The notes: generated by a model not told the origin, from the letters alone. 64,000 nt of DNA from an uncultured Ruegeria sp. (GCF_947497005.1 NZ_CANMFF010000002.1:62001-126000), one strand, 5' to 3'; counted from the first letter of the stretch, positions 8,857 through 19,300 are shown. Program-made: numbers and translations.

Positions 8857-9618
8857 CTACCTTTGCAAGAGGATCGTGCGGAACTGTGACAGGCTGTCAG
8901 GCGTCAGCAGGTTCGATACCTTCAGTGGCCGCATTTTGTCATCCCTGAGGTCCGAATAAAAACTCAGCTTGTCCATCAGGGTGTCGATGGCGTCGCGTCG
9001 TGCATGGTCCGGCAGCAAAGGGGCGTGAAGCGACAAAAGCAGAGCTGGGCGATATTCCTTCAGCCAGTCGGACAGAGTGGGCAGAACCATGAACTCGGCC
9101 CCTTCGATATCCATCTTCACCAGTGAAACGCGGGACAGATCGTTGGCTGCTGCGAACTGATCCCAGGCAATCGTCAGGGCATCCGACCCGTGCGCGCCAT
9201 CGTGCAGCAGGGAACTGGTGGAATCGCCGGGCTCACCCCGGACCGAGGCCATGCGGGCCACGCTAAACCTATCCGACAAAGCCACTCCAAAGGCCGAGAC
9301 ATTGCGGATGCCGTTCAGATCAAGGTTCCACGCCAAATGCAGGAACGCAGTCGGGTCGGGTTCGAAACACCAGACATGGCGAGCCTTGCGCGCGCCATAC
9401 AAGACCGTAGGGCCAATCCACGCCCCAATGTCCAGATAGTCGCTGTCATCACTCAGGTGCTGGTCCAGCACCGCGAAAGTTTCCGGTTCCCACGCGCCTG
9501 CCGAAGCTTTGCGCCAGAATTTCGAATGGTAAGGATCCAGACGAAACGGCTCGCCGTTCAGGTTGCCCACATAATATCCGCGGGCGCGGTAGAACATCTT
9601 GCGGACCTGTGTCAGCAT
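8857..9618 (-). CDS. FkbM family SAM-dependent methyltransferase
   Basis: A 253-residue methyltransferase. The SAM motif is Y-L-D-I-G-A-W-I-G near residue 61, with W-C-F-E-P-D-P following; K-M-D-I-E-G-A-E-F near residue 168 is the hallmark of the FkbM family. Substrates of such enzymes are usually hydroxyls on polysaccharides or secondary metabolites; none can be named here. ATG follows GGAGG. It stands alone, divergent from sodB, with no glycan gene nearby. Confidence 0.85.
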   Translation of the reverse strand: MLTQVRKMFYRARGYYVGNLNGEPFRLDPYHSKFWRKASAGAWEPETFAVLDQHLSDDSDYLDIGAWIGPTVLYGARKARHVWCFEPDPTAFLHLAWNLDLNGIRNVSAFGVALSDRFSVARMASVRGEPGDSTSSLLHDGAHGSDALTIAWDQFAAANDLSRVSLVKMDIEGAEFMVLPTLSDWLKEYRPALLLSLHAPLLPDHARRDAIDTLMDKLSFYSDLRDDKMRPLKVSNLLTPDSLSQFRTILLQR

Positions 9619-9718
9619 CGCCTGCCTCCGGGTTTTCTTGTCTCGCCCCTTGACCTGCGGGCGTGGTCAAAGCATTTAACCTTGGGAACCGCAACTTACA
9701 TTCAAACAGGGGGCCGAC

Positions 9719-10318
9719 ATGGCTTTTGAACTTCCTGATCTTCCTTATGCACATGACGCGCTGGCAGCCAAGGGCATGTCCGCCGAAACACTGGAATATC
9801 ACCACGACCTGCACCACAAGGCCTATGTCGACAACGGCAACAAGCTGATCGCCGGAACCGAGTGGGACGGCAAGTCGCTGGAAGAGATCATCACCGGCAC
9901 CTACGACGCAAACGCCGTGGCGCAGAACGGTATCTTTAACAACATCAGCCAGCTATGGAACCACAACCAGTTCTGGGAGATGATGGGCCCCGACGGCAAC
10001 GCCATGCCCGGTGATCTGGAAAAAGCGCTGACCGAAAGCTTTGGTTCGGTTGACGAATTCAAATCGCAGTTCAGTGCTGCTGGTGCCGGTCAGTTCGGCT
10101 CGGGCTGGGCATGGCTGGTCAAAAACGCAGACGGCTCGCTGGCTGTGACCAAGACCGAGAACGGAGTGAACCCGCTGTGCTTTGGGCAGACCGCGCTGCT
10201 GGGTTGTGATGTTTGGGAGCACAGCTATTACATCGATTTCCGCAACAAGCGCCCGGTTTACCTGTCGAACTTCCTCGACAATCTGGTGAACTGGGAAAAC
10301 GTCGCATCGCGGATGTAA
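9719..10318 (+). CDS. sodB: Superoxide dismutase (Fe/Mn family)
   Basis: A 199-residue Fe/Mn superoxide dismutase. The four metal ligands are visible at His28 (Y-H-H-D-L-H-H), His82 (N-H-N-Q-F-W), Asp164 and His168 (D-V-W-E-H-S-Y-Y-I-D-F). Tyr37-equivalent and G-S-G-W-A-W residues are conserved. No signal peptide, so it acts in the cytoplasm. Iron is more likely than manganese from the overall resemblance to bacterial SodB, but sequence alone does not settle it. The next gene follows after 4 bases and may be co-transcribed. Confidence 0.93.
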   Translation: MAFELPDLPYAHDALAAKGMSAETLEYHHDLHHKAYVDNGNKLIAGTEWDGKSLEEIITGTYDANAVAQNGIFNNISQLWNHNQFWEMMGPDGNAMPGDLEKALTESFGSVDEFKSQFSAAGAGQFGSGWAWLVKNADGSLAVTKTENGVNPLCFGQTALLGCDVWEHSYYIDFRNKRPVYLSNFLDNLVNWENVASRM

Positions 10319-10322
10319 TGCA

Positions 10323-11201
10323 TTGAACCGACGCCGGTTCATAAAGGGCCTGCTGGCGGTAACGCTGGCAGGTCTTGTCACGTCAGCCTACGGGTTCTTC
10401 ATTGAACCCGCAGTCCGGCTGCGCGTGCGAAAATGGCATATTCGTCGCGATGACTGGACAGCACCACCGCTCAGGATCGCGGTGCTGGCCGATTTGCATG
10501 TCGGTGAGCCTTATGTAGGGCTGGATCGCATCGAGCAGGTGGTGCGGCGCACAAACGCGCTGGCACCGGATTTGATTTTGTTGCTGGGTGATTTCTTTGC
10601 CAGCCACAAGGGCGTTTCGGGCGCGGTCGAAATGCAAGAGTTGGCCCCGGTTCTTGCTGGGCTAGAGGCAAAGAATGGTGTCTTTGCAGTGCTGGGCAAT
10701 CACGATTGGTGGGATGACAGGCAAGCGCAGCGCCGGGGTTCAGGGCCCAACCGCTATGTTGGTATTCTGGAGCAGAATGGTATCTCTGTCCTGTCCAATA
10801 CCGCCGTCAAGCTCGAGTCCGTGGGGATTTGGCTGGCAGGGCTTGAAGATCAGCTTGCGATCTGGCGCAAAGGGAAACCGCTGGGTCTGGACAATCTTCC
10901 AGAAACGCTGGCGCAGATCACAGATGATGCGCCGGTTGTGATGATGGCGCATGAACCGGACGTTTTTCCCAAAGTACCCAACCAGGTGGCCTTGACCCTG
11001 TCAGGGCATACGCACGGGGGTCAGGTGCGCCTTTTTGGCTGGTCGCCTATTGTGCCGTCGAAATTTGGCAACCGGTATGCCTATGGCCATGTGCGGGAAG
11101 GGCGGCGGGATCTGGTCGTTTCGGGCGGTATAGGATGTTCGATCCTGCCGGTTCGGCTAGGCGTTATACCTGAGATCACTGTCGTCGAGATGTCCGCCTA
11201 A
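10323..11201 (+). CDS. Tat-exported metallophosphoesterase (YkuE-like)
   Basis: A 292-residue calcineurin-like phosphoesterase. The start is TTG, four bases after sodB. The N-terminus N-R-R-R-F-I-K-G-L-L-A-V is a twin-arginine signal followed by a hydrophobic stretch. All metal motifs are present: L-A-D-L-H-V-G (D-x-H), L-L-G-D-F-F, G-N-H-D-W-W-D-D, M-A-H-E-P-D and S-G-H-T-H-G-G-Q. Relatives include YkuE and UDP-2,3-diacylglucosamine-type hydrolases; the substrate here is not known. It probably acts at the periplasmic face of the inner membrane. Confidence 0.85.
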   Translation: MNRRRFIKGLLAVTLAGLVTSAYGFFIEPAVRLRVRKWHIRRDDWTAPPLRIAVLADLHVGEPYVGLDRIEQVVRRTNALAPDLILLLGDFFASHKGVSGAVEMQELAPVLAGLEAKNGVFAVLGNHDWWDDRQAQRRGSGPNRYVGILEQNGISVLSNTAVKLESVGIWLAGLEDQLAIWRKGKPLGLDNLPETLAQITDDAPVVMMAHEPDVFPKVPNQVALTLSGHTHGGQVRLFGWSPIVPSKFGNRYAYGHVREGRRDLVVSGGIGCSILPVRLGVIPEITVVEMSA

Positions 11202-11420
11202 AGGATTGATGATCCTGCGGTGAAAAACCGCTGATACGCGCCCTTTCTATTCGACCGCATCTTGTTTGCGTTTCTCCAATACACATCTCTTTGGAGCGTG
11301 AGGAGAGTACCACACACCAATTTAAACAATGACCGGGCTGCGCATCTCTAGTGCGTCAATCAATCCGTATGTCCGGCAGGTCGAGGGATACCCAGAGAAC
11401 AACCTTAACAGGAGATCGCA

Positions 11421-11882
11421 ATGGTCGAACTTACACAGGGAACTTGGGTCATAGTTGCAGATGGGGAAAAGGCTCTGGTGATGGAAAACATTACCGATGC
11501 AGATGATCCCAATCTTGTTGTCGTCGCAGTCGAGGAACAGGAAACCCCGGCCGAGAGACCTTCTGACCGCGCAGGTCGCCGCAATGACGGTGGACCAAAA
11601 CAGAAATCCGCGGTCGAAGAACCCACTTGGAAAGCCCATGCAAAATCCCTGTTTGTGCAGGATCTGGCGAATCTGCTGAACCGCAAAGGTATGAACGGCG
11701 CGTTCAAACGGCTGGTTCTGGTGGCCAGCCCGCATGTTCTGGGTTTGCTGCGCCGCCGACTGCATAGTGAAGTGTTGGGGAAGGTCGTGGCCGAAGTGAA
11801 CAAGACCTTGACCAACCATCCCCTGCACAAGGTCGAGCAAGTCCTGCAGAACAGATTGCGGCCCCGTGCCCGCCTGACCTGA
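11421..11882 (+). CDS. Host attachment family protein (PF10116)
   Basis: A 153-residue protein of the family first described as required for attachment of Agrobacterium-type bacteria to host cells. The T-W-V-I-V-A-D-G-E-K-A N-terminus, the central acidic/charged linker and the F-V-Q-D-L-A-x-x-L-x-x-x-x-x-x-x-x-F-x-x-L-V-L-V-A-S-P block are typical. The fold resembles the RNase E/release-factor-like domain, so the family name may mislead about its biochemical role. AGGAG precedes the ATG. It has no evident operon partner. Confidence 0.82.
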   Translation: MVELTQGTWVIVADGEKALVMENITDADDPNLVVVAVEEQETPAERPSDRAGRRNDGGPKQKSAVEEPTWKAHAKSLFVQDLANLLNRKGMNGAFKRLVLVASPHVLGLLRRRLHSEVLGKVVAEVNKTLTNHPLHKVEQVLQNRLRPRARLT

Positions 11883-11888
11883 CTGATC

Positions 11889-11913
11889 TGACGGGCGGTT
11901 TAGCCGCCCGTCT
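11889..11913. terminator. Hairpin between convergent genes
   Basis: GACGGGCGG (11890-11898) pairs with CCGCCCGTC (11904-11912) just after the host-attachment gene and before the convergent LOG-family stop. The stem is strong, but there is no clear T tract, so termination is likely rather than certain. Confidence 0.55.
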
Positions 11914-11925
11914 CACCCAGCTGAT

Positions 11926-12477
11926 TCAAATAAGTTTTTCACGCAAGATCGACATGGCTGTTTCGGCATCCTTGGCCCAGGTGATGAAATCAGCCAACGT
12001 TTCATCCGCGAAACCTTGCCCGATCACCTGATCCAGCAGTGAGTGCAACGCATCCCAGTAACCGTTCACATTGACCACGATGATGGGTTTGTCATGCAGG
12101 CCCAATTGCCGCCAGGTCAATGCCTCGAACAACTCGTCCAGTGATCCGGGACCACCGGGCAGAACCACCACCGCGTCGGCGTTCATTATCATGACCTTCT
12201 TACGCTCGTGCATAGTCTCGGTGATCACGAAATGGGTCAGGTCCGTTTTGCCGACTTCGCGCTGAACCAGATGCACGGGAATGACGCCGAAGGTCTCGCC
12301 ACCAGCATTTTGCGCGGCACGTGCGACTTCCCCCATCAAACCAACATCTCCGGCCCCATAAACCAGCCGCCAGCCTTCCTGCGCCAGCAGGCTGCCAAAC
12401 TGCCTTGCAGTTTCAGAATAGGACTTCTCGGCGCCATTGCGTGACCCGCAATACACACAGACGGATTTCTGAGACAT
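11926..12477 (-). CDS. LOG family protein (cytokinin riboside 5'-monophosphate phosphoribohydrolase-like)
   Basis: A 183-residue Rossmann-fold protein. The start is set at the ATG of M-S-Q-K-S-V-C-V-Y-C-G-S, the standard beginning of the family; the open frame extends far upstream, but that part is low-complexity shadow of the next gene. M-H-E-R-K-K (89-94) and P-G-G-P-G-S-L-D-E (107-115) form the nucleotide site; most relatives have T where this one has S. Enzymes of this family hydrolyse nucleoside 5'-monophosphates to base and ribose 5-phosphate. Often misnamed lysine decarboxylase. Confidence 0.88.
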   Translation of the reverse strand: MSQKSVCVYCGSRNGAEKSYSETARQFGSLLAQEGWRLVYGAGDVGLMGEVARAAQNAGGETFGVIPVHLVQREVGKTDLTHFVITETMHERKKVMIMNADAVVVLPGGPGSLDELFEALTWRQLGLHDKPIIVVNVNGYWDALHSLLDQVIGQGFADETLADFITWAKDAETAMSILREKLI

Positions 12478-12604
12478 CAAAGGGGGGCTCCGGGGTTGTG
12501 TCAGAGGTTTTGACCCGTGATAGCGGGATTGATAGGTTGGCTCAACCGTCCGCTGGAAAGCTTTTGAACGCAAAGCTTTTGCCCGGTGGAGTGAAAGGGA
12601 AATA

Positions 12605-13999
12605 ATGGACGCCAAATCGGGAAGCGGAAGTTCGGGCAATTTCATCTGGGGGGTGATTGCAGGTCTTGTGGCGATTTTGGGTGCGGGTGGATTGTATTTG
12701 TCCGGCGCCTTCACCAAAGCGCCGGAGCCAAGCGCTCCGCAGGAAACCGCATCCGCCGAATCCCCGGACCCTGAAGTGCAGGCGGTGGAAGCGCCAGAGG
12801 CGCAGGTCGCGGAACCAGAACCGACTGAACCAGTGGCGCCTGCCGTTGAAGAACCCGCAGCCGAGCCCGCCGAGGACGCACCCGAAGTCGTTGAAGACGC
12901 CTCTGACACGAATTCTGCCGTTGTAACAGCGGAAGACGCTACGCCAACGGCCTCGGCCCCGCCAGTTCTGGATCAGATTTTTGTTGAAACCGACGGAACG
13001 GCGCTTTTGTCTGGCGACGCAGAGCCCGGTGGCCAGATCGATGTTCTGCTCAACGGAGAAGTCGTGCACACATTTACCGTGGACAGCAGCGGTAAGTTTG
13101 CCGAGTTCGTTACGATCCCTTTCAGCGATACGGCTCAGGGGCTTGTTCTGCAAAGCTCGGATGGGGCACAGACTACGCAGTCTGACGACTATCTGATTGC
13201 CGCTTTGCCCAAGCCTGTCGAACAGGCGCCCGTCGTCGAAGAAGGCCCCGCAGTAGATCAGGACACGACCGCGGATGCGGAAGACCAGATCGCCAGCGCG
13301 ACTGTGGACGCAGAAGCTGAGCCCGACACCGGAGCAGAGGTTCAGACGGCAGAACCTGATGTGGTTGAACCCGAAACCAGGGAACCTGAAACCGAGGAAC
13401 CTCAAACAGCTGACGTGACGACAGAGACACCTGAACCGGATCAGCAGATTGCAGTGTTGCGGTCAGGCGAAGAGGGTGTTGAACTGGTGCAGCCCCCGGT
13501 GGTCCAGGATACTCCCCCTGAACAGATCGCACTGGACACGATCGGATACTCGGATACCGGCGATGTCCAGTTGACCGGGCGCGTTCAAGATGGGGCTGCC
13601 GTTCGTCTGTATCTGAACAATCGCCTGGTCGCCGATCTCGCTCCGCAACAGGATGGATCGTGGCGCAGTGATCTGGAAGGGATCGATCCCGGTATTTACA
13701 CCCTGCGCGTGGATGCAGTGAACACGGACGGGACGGTTCTTAGCCGGGTCGAAACTCCATTCAAGCGTGAACCGGTCGAAGTTTTGGAAGCAGCTGTCGC
13801 AGCCGAACAGACTGATGCACAGGTGGATGCACAAGCAATCCGTTCTGTAACAGTTCAACAGGGCGATACCCTGTGGGCCATTTCGCGCGACCGGTTTGGC
13901 GACGGTGTCCTGTATGTGCGATTGTTCGAGGCCAATCGCGACTTGATCCGCGATCCGGATCTGATTTATCCGGGGCAGATATTTACAATACCGGAATAA
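12605..13999 (+). CDS. Membrane-anchored LysM protein with acidic linkers and two Ig-like segments
   Basis: A 464-residue protein. An N-terminal membrane helix (about residues 13-33) anchors it, followed by a ~90-residue Pro/Glu/Ala-rich stretch. A beta-rich segment (about 120-200) and a second one (about 300-390) look like divergent Ig-like repeats, each with a G-D/G-x-x-x-x-L-L/Y-L-N core, separated by another acidic linker. The C-terminus (about 417-463) is a LysM domain: V-x-x-G-D-T-L-W-A-I-S through L-I-Y-P-G-Q-I-F-T-I-P. It probably binds peptidoglycan from the inner membrane. The Atm1-like gene follows after 58 bases. Confidence 0.8.
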   Translation: MDAKSGSGSSGNFIWGVIAGLVAILGAGGLYLSGAFTKAPEPSAPQETASAESPDPEVQAVEAPEAQVAEPEPTEPVAPAVEEPAAEPAEDAPEVVEDASDTNSAVVTAEDATPTASAPPVLDQIFVETDGTALLSGDAEPGGQIDVLLNGEVVHTFTVDSSGKFAEFVTIPFSDTAQGLVLQSSDGAQTTQSDDYLIAALPKPVEQAPVVEEGPAVDQDTTADAEDQIASATVDAEAEPDTGAEVQTAEPDVVEPETREPETEEPQTADVTTETPEPDQQIAVLRSGEEGVELVQPPVVQDTPPEQIALDTIGYSDTGDVQLTGRVQDGAAVRLYLNNRLVADLAPQQDGSWRSDLEGIDPGIYTLRVDAVNTDGTVLSRVETPFKREPVEVLEAAVAAEQTDAQVDAQAIRSVTVQQGDTLWAISRDRFGDGVLYVRLFEANRDLIRDPDLIYPGQIFTIPE

Positions 14000-14057
14000 T
14001 CAGCACCTCTGGCCCATACGGGTCAGAGTCTATCTCTGACCGCAGACAGGGTACCGG

Positions 14058-15881
14058 ATGAGACGAACACTTCCTTTGACTTCGGACGATACGGCTCAGA
14101 GTGACGAACGAAGCTCGGGCTTGCGGACGATCCGCAATGTGGCTCCTTATCTTTGGCCGCAGGATGAGCCATGGGTAAAGCGCCGCGTGATTATCGCCAT
14201 GGGCATGCTGGTTCTGGCCAAGCTGATCGCAGTTTATACACCGATCCTGTACAAAGGTGCGGTTGACGCGCTGGCGGGTGAGGGCGTGCCACCGGTAGCG
14301 CTGGGCGCCGTTGGGCTGACTGTTGCCTATGGCGTGGCGCGGTTGATGACCGTGGGCTTTCAACAGTTGCGCGACGCGGCCTTTGCCCCCGTCGGTCAAC
14401 GGGCTTTGCGGGCACTGGCGCTTGAGACCTTTCAACACATCCATCAGCTATCGATGCGCTACCACGTGTCGCGCCGCACCGGTGGGCTGAGTCGTATCAT
14501 CGAGCGCGGGGTCAAAGGCGTCGAGTTCCTGCTGCGGTTTCTGCTGTTCTCTATCGGGCCGCTGATCCTGGAACTGTTGCTGGTGGCGATCATTCTGATG
14601 TGGCTGTTCGACGTCTGGTATCTGGTCGTGGTGGCGGTCACCATCGCGCTTTATATCTGGTTTACATTCGCAGTGACCGAATGGCGGGTAAAGCTGCGTC
14701 GTGAGATGAATGATCAGGACACCGAAGCCAATCAGCGCGCCATCGACAGCTTGTTGAATTTCGAAACCGTCAAGTATTTCAACGCCGAAGCACGCGAAGC
14801 TGAACGGTATGATGTGTCGATGAAAGCCTATGCCGGGGCAGCTCTGAAAACCGCTTATTCCCTGGCGTTTTTGAATTTCGGTCAATCTTTTCTGATCACG
14901 TGCGGTCTGATCGGAGTGATGGTTCTGGCCGCTATCGGGGTTCAGAACGGCACGCTGACGGTGGGCGATTTTGTTATGGTCAATGCCTACATGATCCAGA
15001 TCACCGTTCCGCTGAACTTTCTGGGTACGGTTTACCGGGAAATCCGGCAATCGCTGGTCGATATGGGGCAGATGTTTGATTTGCTCGAACAGCCCGCGGA
15101 AGTCACCGACAAGCCCTGTGCCCCTAACCTGAAGGTGAATGGTGGCGAACTCACGCTGGATAATGTGCATTTCGGTTACGACCCGGAGCGCGAAATCCTC
15201 AAGGGTGTGTCGTTGACCGTCCCGGCAGGGCAAACTGTGGCTATCGTGGGGGCGACGGGCTCCGGCAAATCCACCATCGGGCGTCTCTTGTTTCGCTTTT
15301 ACGATGTGACCAAAGGGGCACTGAAGATCGACGGACAAGATGTGCGGGATGTGACGCAGGCCAGCCTGCATGCGGCTATCGGTGTCGTGCCGCAGGACAC
15401 AGTGCTGTTCAACGATAGCATCCGGTACAACATTGCTTATGGCCGCGACGATGCCACCCCGGAGGAGGTTGAGAACGCAGCCAGAGCAGCGCAGATCCAC
15501 GATTTCATCACCTCGCTACCAGACGGGTATGAGACCACGGTAGGTGAACGAGGGCTGAAATTGTCCGGGGGTGAAAAACAACGGGTTGGCATTGCGCGGA
15601 CCTTGCTGAAGAACCCGCCGATCCTGTTACTGGACGAGGCAACCTCGGCCCTGGACACTGATACCGAACAGGACATCAAGGATGCGCTGGCGCGCGCAGG
15701 TGAAGGGCGGACAGTGATCACCATCGCCCACCGCCTCAGCACGATCGCCGAGGCCAACCGGATCGTGGTACTGGAAGCCGGTGAGATCATCGAACAGGGT
15801 ACGCATGACGAGCTGTTGGCGCGATCCGGGCGGTATGCACAATTATGGAACCGTCAGCAATCGGACGGTGAAGCTGCCTAA
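14058..15881 (+). CDS. Atm1-type ABC exporter (fused membrane and ATPase domains)
   Basis: A 607-residue half-transporter. Six membrane helices occupy about residues 45-330. The ATPase domain has Walker A G-A-T-G-S-G-K-S-T (near 398), the signature L-S-G-G-E-K-Q (near 502) and Walker B I-L-L-L-D-E-A (near 522). The segment L-L-N-F-E-T-V-K-Y-F-N-A-E in the membrane domain is diagnostic of the Atm1/HMT1 group, which exports glutathione-linked sulfur or metal species. It would work as a homodimer. An internal D-loop and switch His (I-A-H-R-L-S-T-I) are intact. Confidence 0.9.
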   Translation: MRRTLPLTSDDTAQSDERSSGLRTIRNVAPYLWPQDEPWVKRRVIIAMGMLVLAKLIAVYTPILYKGAVDALAGEGVPPVALGAVGLTVAYGVARLMTVGFQQLRDAAFAPVGQRALRALALETFQHIHQLSMRYHVSRRTGGLSRIIERGVKGVEFLLRFLLFSIGPLILELLLVAIILMWLFDVWYLVVVAVTIALYIWFTFAVTEWRVKLRREMNDQDTEANQRAIDSLLNFETVKYFNAEAREAERYDVSMKAYAGAALKTAYSLAFLNFGQSFLITCGLIGVMVLAAIGVQNGTLTVGDFVMVNAYMIQITVPLNFLGTVYREIRQSLVDMGQMFDLLEQPAEVTDKPCAPNLKVNGGELTLDNVHFGYDPEREILKGVSLTVPAGQTVAIVGATGSGKSTIGRLLFRFYDVTKGALKIDGQDVRDVTQASLHAAIGVVPQDTVLFNDSIRYNIAYGRDDATPEEVENAARAAQIHDFITSLPDGYETTVGERGLKLSGGEKQRVGIARTLLKNPPILLLDEATSALDTDTEQDIKDALARAGEGRTVITIAHRLSTIAEANRIVVLEAGEIIEQGTHDELLARSGRYAQLWNRQQSDGEAA

Positions 15882-15939
15882 GCCTCCATTTCGTCAGCGA
15901 ACCGTGATAGGGTGCCACGGTACAAAAAGGTAGACTGCC

Positions 15940-16338
15940 GTGATTGATAGATTGAAAAAACGAATGCTGCCTGTCGCCATTGCGTTGCTACTTCCGGCGG
16001 CAGTGGTTGCAGACCCCATTGTGGGGGTGTGGAAAACTGAACCTGACCGCAAAAATCTGATCTCGCACATCAAAATCTCGGCCTGTGCGGATAAGTTCTG
16101 TGGCCAGATTCTTTCAGCCTATGACGCGTCAGGCAAGGAAGTCCAAACGCCGAATATCGGCAAAAAGCTGTTTTGGGATGTGTCTGGTGAAGGCGGCGGA
16201 AAATACGGCGGAGGCGAGTTCTGGGTGCCTTTGATCAACGTGGATGCTGTGCCGCAGATGACTTTGCAGGGCGACAAGCTGTTGGTCAAAGGCTGCGAGC
16301 ACGAGATATGCGCGCATCAGACATGGTCCCGACTTTAA
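15940..16338 (+). CDS. DUF2147 family exported protein
   Basis: A 132-residue protein with a signal peptide (to about residue 25, V-V-A). The mature part begins D-P-I-V-G-V-W-K-T-E-P, the usual DUF2147 opening, and contains paired cysteines in C-A-D-K-F-C-G and G-C-E-H-E-I-C likely to form disulfides in the periplasm. The family has no firm function. The start is GTG; an ATG at residue 9 would also leave a signal peptide. A strong terminator follows. Confidence 0.82.
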   Translation: MIDRLKKRMLPVAIALLLPAAVVADPIVGVWKTEPDRKNLISHIKISACADKFCGQILSAYDASGKEVQTPNIGKKLFWDVSGEGGGKYGGGEFWVPLINVDAVPQMTLQGDKLLVKGCEHEICAHQTWSRL

Positions 16339-16351
16339 TAACAGCCAAGTG

Positions 16352-16380
16352 AAAAAGGACCGGCAACACCGGTCCTTTTC
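16352..16380 (+). terminator. Rho-independent terminator
   Basis: AAAAGGACCGG (16353-16363) pairs with CCGGTCCTTTT (16369-16379) with a 5-base loop. It separates the DUF2147 gene from the convergent RND pump gene and has A/T runs on both sides, so it may act on both strands. Confidence 0.88.
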
Positions 16381-16383
16381 ATG

Positions 16384-19300
16384 TTATTCAGCTGCTTTCA
16401 ATGGCGGGCCAGCAGGGTGATCGGGTTGGTCCGATCTGTCGTCCTGCATCGACCATCCTGATTGCGGCTCATCATCCCAGACAATCTCGGTGGCTTGTAT
16501 CTGACGGGCAGAACGTCCGATCGCCATGTCCTGCGCGACCTGGCTGGAGCGGCCTGCTGTCACACGGGCCAGAACACGACTGAGCCAAATTGCATAGGTC
16601 GTCACCCAGACACGCAGTGCCAGAAGCGAAGGGGTCACGATCAGGGTCAGCACAGTCGCAATGCCCAGACCAAACACCACAGCGGTGGCCAGCTGTTTCC
16701 ACCACAGGGCGGTGGGGCTGTCGATGGAATAGCCGCCATAGATGAAATCCAGCGAAAGGCCGAACATCATTGGCGTCAGGCCCGCCATCGTCGTCAGAGT
16801 CGTCAGCAAAACCGGACGGATACGCGATTCCGCCGTGCGGATGATCGCCTCGATCCGGGGCATATAGGCGCTGTATTCCTGGTAGGTGTCGATCAGAACG
16901 ATGTTGTTGTTCACCACGATCCCCGCAAGCGCCACGATGCCGGTCCCGGTCATGATGATCGAGAAGGGTTGTTCCATCACGATCATGCCGATCAGAACCC
17001 CGGTGGTCGACAGAATGACTGCCAGCAGTACCAGAACCGAGTTGTAGAACGAGTTGAACTGCGCCAGCAGGATCACGAACATCAGCCCCAAAGCACCCAT
17101 GAACGCGTTCACGAGGAAGGCACCGGACTCCTCTTGCTCTTCCTGATCACCAGTCCATTCCCAGCTGATCGAATTGGCGAACGGGCCGGTGTCCAGCCAT
17201 TCAGTCAGTATCGCGATACGTTCGTTCGGGTTGATCAGCGCAAACTGAGCATCCCCGTCGTCAATCGCGCTGCGCAGCTGATCGACACTTTCTGCACCAG
17301 TCAGTTGAATCAGTTCGTATGACTTTCCTCCCGCTCCGTTCAGCACCGTGCCAGTCGGGGTATAGGGATCTGCCACTTCGCGCATGATGGCCAGCCGAAT
17401 GGGCTGCCCATCGGGACCCTCGGTCACAACCTTGCTCAGCCCTGGTTCGACATCCGCCTTCACGTCATAATACCGCTGTTGATCGACCCGGTTGATCTCA
17501 GCCAGTTTGGCCACGGGTTTGCGTGTCACGAAATTCGACAGGGGAATCAGGCCGTCCGGGGTGCGGACCTTGAGTGTGTCCAGCGTCGACAGAACGCGAT
17601 CCTCTTCAGGCAGGCGGACGCGGATCTCGATCTCTTCGTCATTGCTGTCCGGGCGCATTTCGCCCAGCAGGATGCCGCGTGTCACCAACTGGACCATGGC
17701 ACCGACGGTCGCCACGTCCGCGCCGAACCGACCGGCCTTGGCAACGTCCACGTCGATCTGCCAGTCGATGCCGGGTAGGGGCAGGGTGTCTTCGGTCTTG
17801 ATCAGGCCCGGCGTGGAATCAAATATCTCGCGCGCCGCGACCGCTGCCGAGGTCAGCTCTTCCCAGCCGTCACCCTTGATGCGCAGATGCACCGGTTTGG
17901 CCGAGGCAGGACCTTGCTCCAACGGCAGGATCTCGACAACGATGCCCGGGATTGTCGCCAGTTGGGCGTTCAATTCATCAATAACGAAGTCGCCATCATA
18001 TTCGGGCGCAACGAAATGGCGTTCGAACAACCCCCACAGCGCAGATTCCGAGATGTTGGGGCGATCCTCCCAAGGGATGATTTCGAACTGAACCTGGCCC
18101 ACTGTATCTGCCGGGGCCTGCGCGCCGCCGTTATTCTGATTCAGACCGCCTTCGCCTGCGAAGGCAAAAACATTGATGACGGCGGGATGAGAGCCGATGA
18201 TCTGTTCGGCTTCAAGAACCATGGCGTCTTTTTCTGCCAAGGACAGGTTTCCACGGGCGCGGACGTAAGCCGTTGCCTGTTCAGGTTCGCTTTCCACGAA
18301 GAATTCAACGCCTCGGGACTCCTGAGGGAACCAGACGAAGGCCACGAAAAACACCGCAGAGAAAACTGCTGCCAGCGATACAATCGGCATGATCGGATTG
18401 CCGACTAGGAACCGCACTACATGGCCGAACGGCGTGTGTTCGTCTGCGGTATGAACACGGGTTTCCTCGGCGCGTTCGATCTTGGCCGCGCTCAGGGTCA
18501 CGGACCCGGCGAAAGCCCCGAACAGGAACAACAGGGCCCCTGCAACAGAACCACCCGGCAGCAGGTAGGTGGGGTTCAGGGTCTGCATTGCGCCCAGAAA
18601 GATCATGTACAGCGACGGCGGCACCATCAGCACCCGCACCCACCATGGGGTGCGCGCGCGCAGCCAGACCGAAGACCGATCAAAAACACGGCTGAGCCGC
18701 CCGGAGACACCACCCATGACCGGTAGGTAGATCAGCGCCACGATCAGAGAGGCCGACAGAACAAAGATCAGCGTGATGGGCAGCATCTTCATGAATTCGC
18801 CGGGGATACCCGGCCAGAACAGCATCGGCAGGAATGCGCAGAGCGTCGTCGCGGTCGAGGAAACGATGGGCCAGAACATACGCTGCGCTGCCTCGACATA
18901 GGCGTGCATCGGACCGACGCCTTCTTTTATGCGCTTGTCGGCATATTCTACCACAACGATGGCACCGTCGACCAGCATCCCCACGGCAAGGATCAGGCCG
19001 AACATCACCATGTTCGAGATCGTGACCCCGATCATCGCCAGGAAGGCAAAACACAGCAGGAACGATGTCGGTATCGCGAAACCCACCAGCAGCGCGGCTC
19101 GTGTCCCCAGAGAGGCCAGAACAACGATCATCACCAGTGCGACGGCGGTCAGAACCGAGCCTTCAAGCTGGCTGACCATCGAGCCGACGATACGGCTCTG
19201 GTCGTTTGAAGTGCCTACATCAACCGCAGCCCGCAGCTCGGTCGGCCATTTGGTCTGAGCCTCGGCGACGGTGGCTTTGATCAACGCGACCGTGTCGATC

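Noticed and set aside
11202..11420. tRNA or small RNA before the host-attachment gene
   Set aside because: No cloverleaf or T-loop consensus was found; only short imperfect repeats are present.
12478..12909. N-terminal extension of the LOG-family frame
   Set aside because: The extension is Ser/Gly/Ala low complexity and antisense to the LysM protein's acidic stalk; the canonical family start is at 12477.
16462..17322. 286-codon plus-strand frame opposite the RND pump
   Set aside because: His, Arg and Gln rich with no membrane or catalytic pattern, and wholly inside the pump gene on the other strand.
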